A stretch of 21,151 bases of DNA, from the NCBI GenBank assembly GCA_024811115.1, contig JAKOGH010000306.1, positions 1 to 21,151 of the forward strand, written 5' to 3'. This DNA is from Terana coerulea. Its lineage: Eukaryota; Basidiomycota; Agaricomycetes; Polyporales; Phanerochaetaceae. Under the pieces are notes generated by a model that was not told the DNA's origin, ran no database searches, and saw only the letters and a list, made by a program, of their open reading frames with translations. Made by a program: the position numbers and the translations under genes. Shown here piece by piece: positions 18,508 to 21,151 of the stretch; position 1 is the first letter of the stretch; each line of letters opens with the position of its first letter.

Positions 18508-20902
18508 TTACCGCCTTGTCGCGTCGATCAGGTTCCCAAGCGCCTCCAGCCGTGGCCGCCAACCCTCGGCGTAGAAAAAATCCGATGAGACCGCTGATGA
18601 ATTGCCTGTGCACGCTCAAGTAAGTTATAGATGGAGAGGAAAGGAGAGGGGGATCTACCAGCTGAGAGAGATCGAGCGCACAGGGTAGTCGAGTGGCTTG
18701 GGGATGGAGGTTTGTATGAGCCATGGCCAGCGGTCGACGACAACGACCTTCGTGCTTGCCAGCGCGCGAAGACCTTCGGGTCCACCTAAAATCACAGTAT
18801 CAAGATCGGCTCTGGGCAAAATCAGTGCAAGGCATACCGAATCGACCGTATCCGCTCATCTTCACACCACCAAAAGGCAGGTCTTGGCTGCAAGAAGGTC
18901 AGTACCACTTCGTATCTGCTACTCTATGCATACAACGTACTTCAACTATCGAGAGCCCATTAGTTACAAGTCAAACGTCAATGGGGCGATACACTCACGT
19001 AAAACACCGCGAAGTCGTTGACGGACACCATGCCGCACTGCAGGTGCTTCGCAACCAGTTCGACGCACTTCTCCTGATCTGGCCCGAATACACTCGCACC
19101 AAGGCCGTATCGCGTGCCGTTCGCGATGACGATCGCCTCTTCCAAGGTGTCATACTTCATGAGGAGAGCAATAGGTGCAAACACTGCCGAACTATCAATC
19201 CCAGTTAATCATAAATGTGGGACGAGAACGCACTTTCGATCTGTGCAATCTCCGACGAAGGGTCCACGTTGCCGACCACTGTCGGGCTAAAGTACGCGCC
19301 GTTCTCGAGGTACGGGTGTCGCCAACGCTTACCACCGACGTCAACTGTCGCGCCATGGTTCTCAGCTGTCTCTAGGATGCGCTCGAGGTGGCCGAACCGG
19401 TCAGCGTTGATCATGGCACCGCAGTCCACCGTCGGGATGAAACCATCTTGTGGTTGTGACAGCGCCGAGCCGAGGCGGAGCTGCTTGGTGCGTTCAACAA
19501 TGGCGGCGTAGATCTCGTCGTATTGGGAGGAGTGTACAATCAGGCGTTCGATGCCAATACAGTTCTGGCCAGCGTTTTGGCTATCGAGGGCGTGTGAGCA
19601 GTGTAGGTACCTATGGAGAGGGCTACGTACAAAATTCCGCGCATCCAGACGCTCAGATACTGGTTGATGTCCGTTGAAGGCATAACAATTGCGGGATCCT
19701 TGCCACCAAGCTCCAGAGTGACCGGTGTGAGTTGCTCTGCTGCCGCGGCTACGACCTTGCGTCCAACTTCCTCAGAACCGATGAATGTGATATGTCTGAT
19801 CCAAGGCGACTTGGTTAAAGCCTCTGCCTCGTCCGGGTAGCAGCATACAAGCTGCGACGCGATACGTTAGTAGCTATACGCGTTTGATACACACATAGAC
19901 ACGTACTTGTACAAGCTCCGGGTCTTGACCACATACACGCAGACATTCCTTAATGGCACTAACGTACCACTGTGTTGACCAAACAACATTCTCAGAGCAT
20001 TTCACGACGATTCCGTTGCCTGCGAAGATGGCAGCCAAGACAGGGAGAAGACGTTGTGCAAGGCTGCCACGATGCTGTCATTGATAACGGCATTTTATAT
20101 GAAGAGACGTATTGCGTACGATAATTCCAAGATACGATGGCCGAAACCACACCCAATGGTTCGTAGTAGACTTTCGCCTTCTTGTAGACCAGCATCCAGT
20201 TTGTACTTCGTGATTCGGGTTTCAAATAGTGTTCTCCATGGCGAACCAGAAAATCCATCTTCGAAGCAGTAGTGAGGATTTCACCAAGAGCCGCGTCAAG
20301 CACTACGGCTCGGATATTAGCCTCCTCCACGCACAAGCGAAATGTTGTCACTCACAAGTCTTGCCACTGTCACGCGCAGCGACCTTTGCGCGTTTCTTGG
20401 TTGTCAATCAACCATTTCTTCAGACTGCGCACGACCTTGCGGCGGTCTGCGAAGGAGCTGTTCTTCCAAGATGCTTGGGCAGTGACGGACAGCCTGATTT
20501 TGTGCGCAATGTCGTCTGCGTTGTCAGCGACGTATGTACCGAGATGCCACGTAGTTGCGGGGTCAAAGCAGGTTATGTATCGCCGTCCTTGGAGATGGAC
20601 TGGGGGAGAAGAGCAGGGTCTCGCATGTGAGACTCAATAGATGGGTCTTCAATCTTGGTTGCCTCAAAGTTAGGTCCAATTTGCTGTAAAGCGTGTCAAT
20701 ATCTGCCCCGCATAATCACAAATTATCGACGTACTTCCGGAGCACGAATGCGGAATGGCACGGCTCTGTTGCGCATGGAATGGTACCGCTGGAAGACAAG
20801 CCATATGCCGAGAGCAAAGAAAATGGAAATAGGGTATAGGATGCCGGGGCCGCTGTCATCGTAGTCGTCAATGTCGGAGTAGGGCGTGTGATAGTCGTCC
20901 AT
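18508..20902 (-). pseudogene. Msc7-like membrane aldehyde dehydrogenase, frame broken several times
   Basis: ALDH-superfamily enzymes oxidise aldehydes with NAD(P); the Msc7 branch is anchored in the ER. Ten exons are traceable: 20902-20735, 20683-20356, 20302-20120, 20063-19907, 19851-19631, 19580-19234, 19191-18999, 18887-18838, 18785-18659 and 18605-18508. Residues after the start give a membrane segment (ISIFFALGIWLVFQRYH). Then come DAALGEIL, PLGVVSAIVSWNYP, GNGIVVKCSE, ITFIGSEEVG, VTLELGGKDP (general-base Glu), QNAGQNCIGIERLIV (catalytic Cys, codon 19559-19561), FAPIALLMKY, LPFGGVKMSGYGRFGGPEG and a C-terminal FISGLIGFF. Frame breaks occur near 20580, 20388, 20040, at the 18999/18887 junction and in a T6 run near 18583; a further one is likely near 19188. 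All introns keep GT..AG. Either the gene is a young pseudogene or the assembly has indel errors. A start at 20962 is an alternative. Confidence 0.8.
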
Positions 20903-20962
20903 AGCGGTCGTGCGCCTGAGTAGTCGTGGCGGCGTGGGGGTATCGTCGAAAGGGAGAGTCAA

Positions 20963-21151
20963 AAGACAAGTCCAACTCTTGGTCGCGTGGCATCTGAACC
21001 TACCGCGTTGTGTGCCCGTGTTTGCCGAGACGCCTGTGGTGAGACCCAGTCAGGCGCCTTAGCGTCATTCCGTCCTTGAACGCAGACTGTCACCGCCCAG
21101 TGTACACCACTCCTTCAAGCTGCCCACGATGTCCAGTAGAGAACCAATGTG
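20963..21151. other. Upstream region of the aldehyde dehydrogenase gene
   Basis: Likely promoter of the minus-strand gene. An ATG at 21129 could begin a divergent plus-strand gene, but only a few codons are inside the window. Confidence 0.35.

Noticed and set aside
21129..21151. Start of a divergent gene (ATG at 21129)
   Set aside because: Only seven codons lie in the window; coding status cannot be judged.
1..21151. CRISPR arrays, bacterial operons or phage-type systems
   Set aside because: No regularly spaced direct repeats; genes are intron-rich and eukaryotic throughout.

Overview
The window reads as nuclear DNA of a filamentous basidiomycete, most likely an Agaricomycete (mushroom or wood-decay fungus). 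Its genes are split by many introns of about 42-70 bases with GT..AG ends. Its proteins belong to fungal families: an Mdm1-type RGS-PX sorting nexin, a secreted RNase T2 with a C-terminal extension, a small ACT-domain protein, a Zn2Cys6-like protein with a coiled coil, an Agaricomycete-type TKL kinase homologue, and an Msc7-type membrane aldehyde dehydrogenase. The species cannot be named from sequence alone.

Layout. 1-2873 (+): 3' two-thirds of an Mdm1/SNX13-like gene entering from the left edge, with strong GC-rich coding bias but several apparent frameshifts. 3779-5518 (+): intact eight-exon secreted ribonuclease T2 with a TATA box. 6104-7353 (-): convergent gene for a Zn2Cys6-like plus coiled-coil protein, 5' end unresolved. 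8463-8665: decayed partial copy of the ACT-domain gene. 9534-10072 (+): intact three-exon ACT-domain gene.

From about 10.3 kb to 17.7 kb the sequence is AT-richer and holds few genes but several mobile elements. These are an 869-bp MULE-like element with about 245-bp inverted repeats and an 11-bp target duplication (10354-11222), a possible tRNA-derived SINE remnant (about 13.9-14.0 kb), a 358-bp hAT-type MITE with an 8-bp duplication (14484-14841), and a 797-bp TA-flanked MITE (16693-17489). Between the last two lies a TKL kinase homologue (about 14.86-16.29 kb) whose catalytic aspartates are both replaced. An intron-bearing tRNA-Trp(CCA) follows at 17709-17798.

18508-20902 (-): a ten-exon Msc7-like aldehyde dehydrogenase with recognisable active-site residues and good splice sites but at least five frame breaks. 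I see no operon-like or cluster logic linking these genes. The main interest is the mobile-element structure and the degenerate kinase. No coherent new defence or biosynthetic system is visible.
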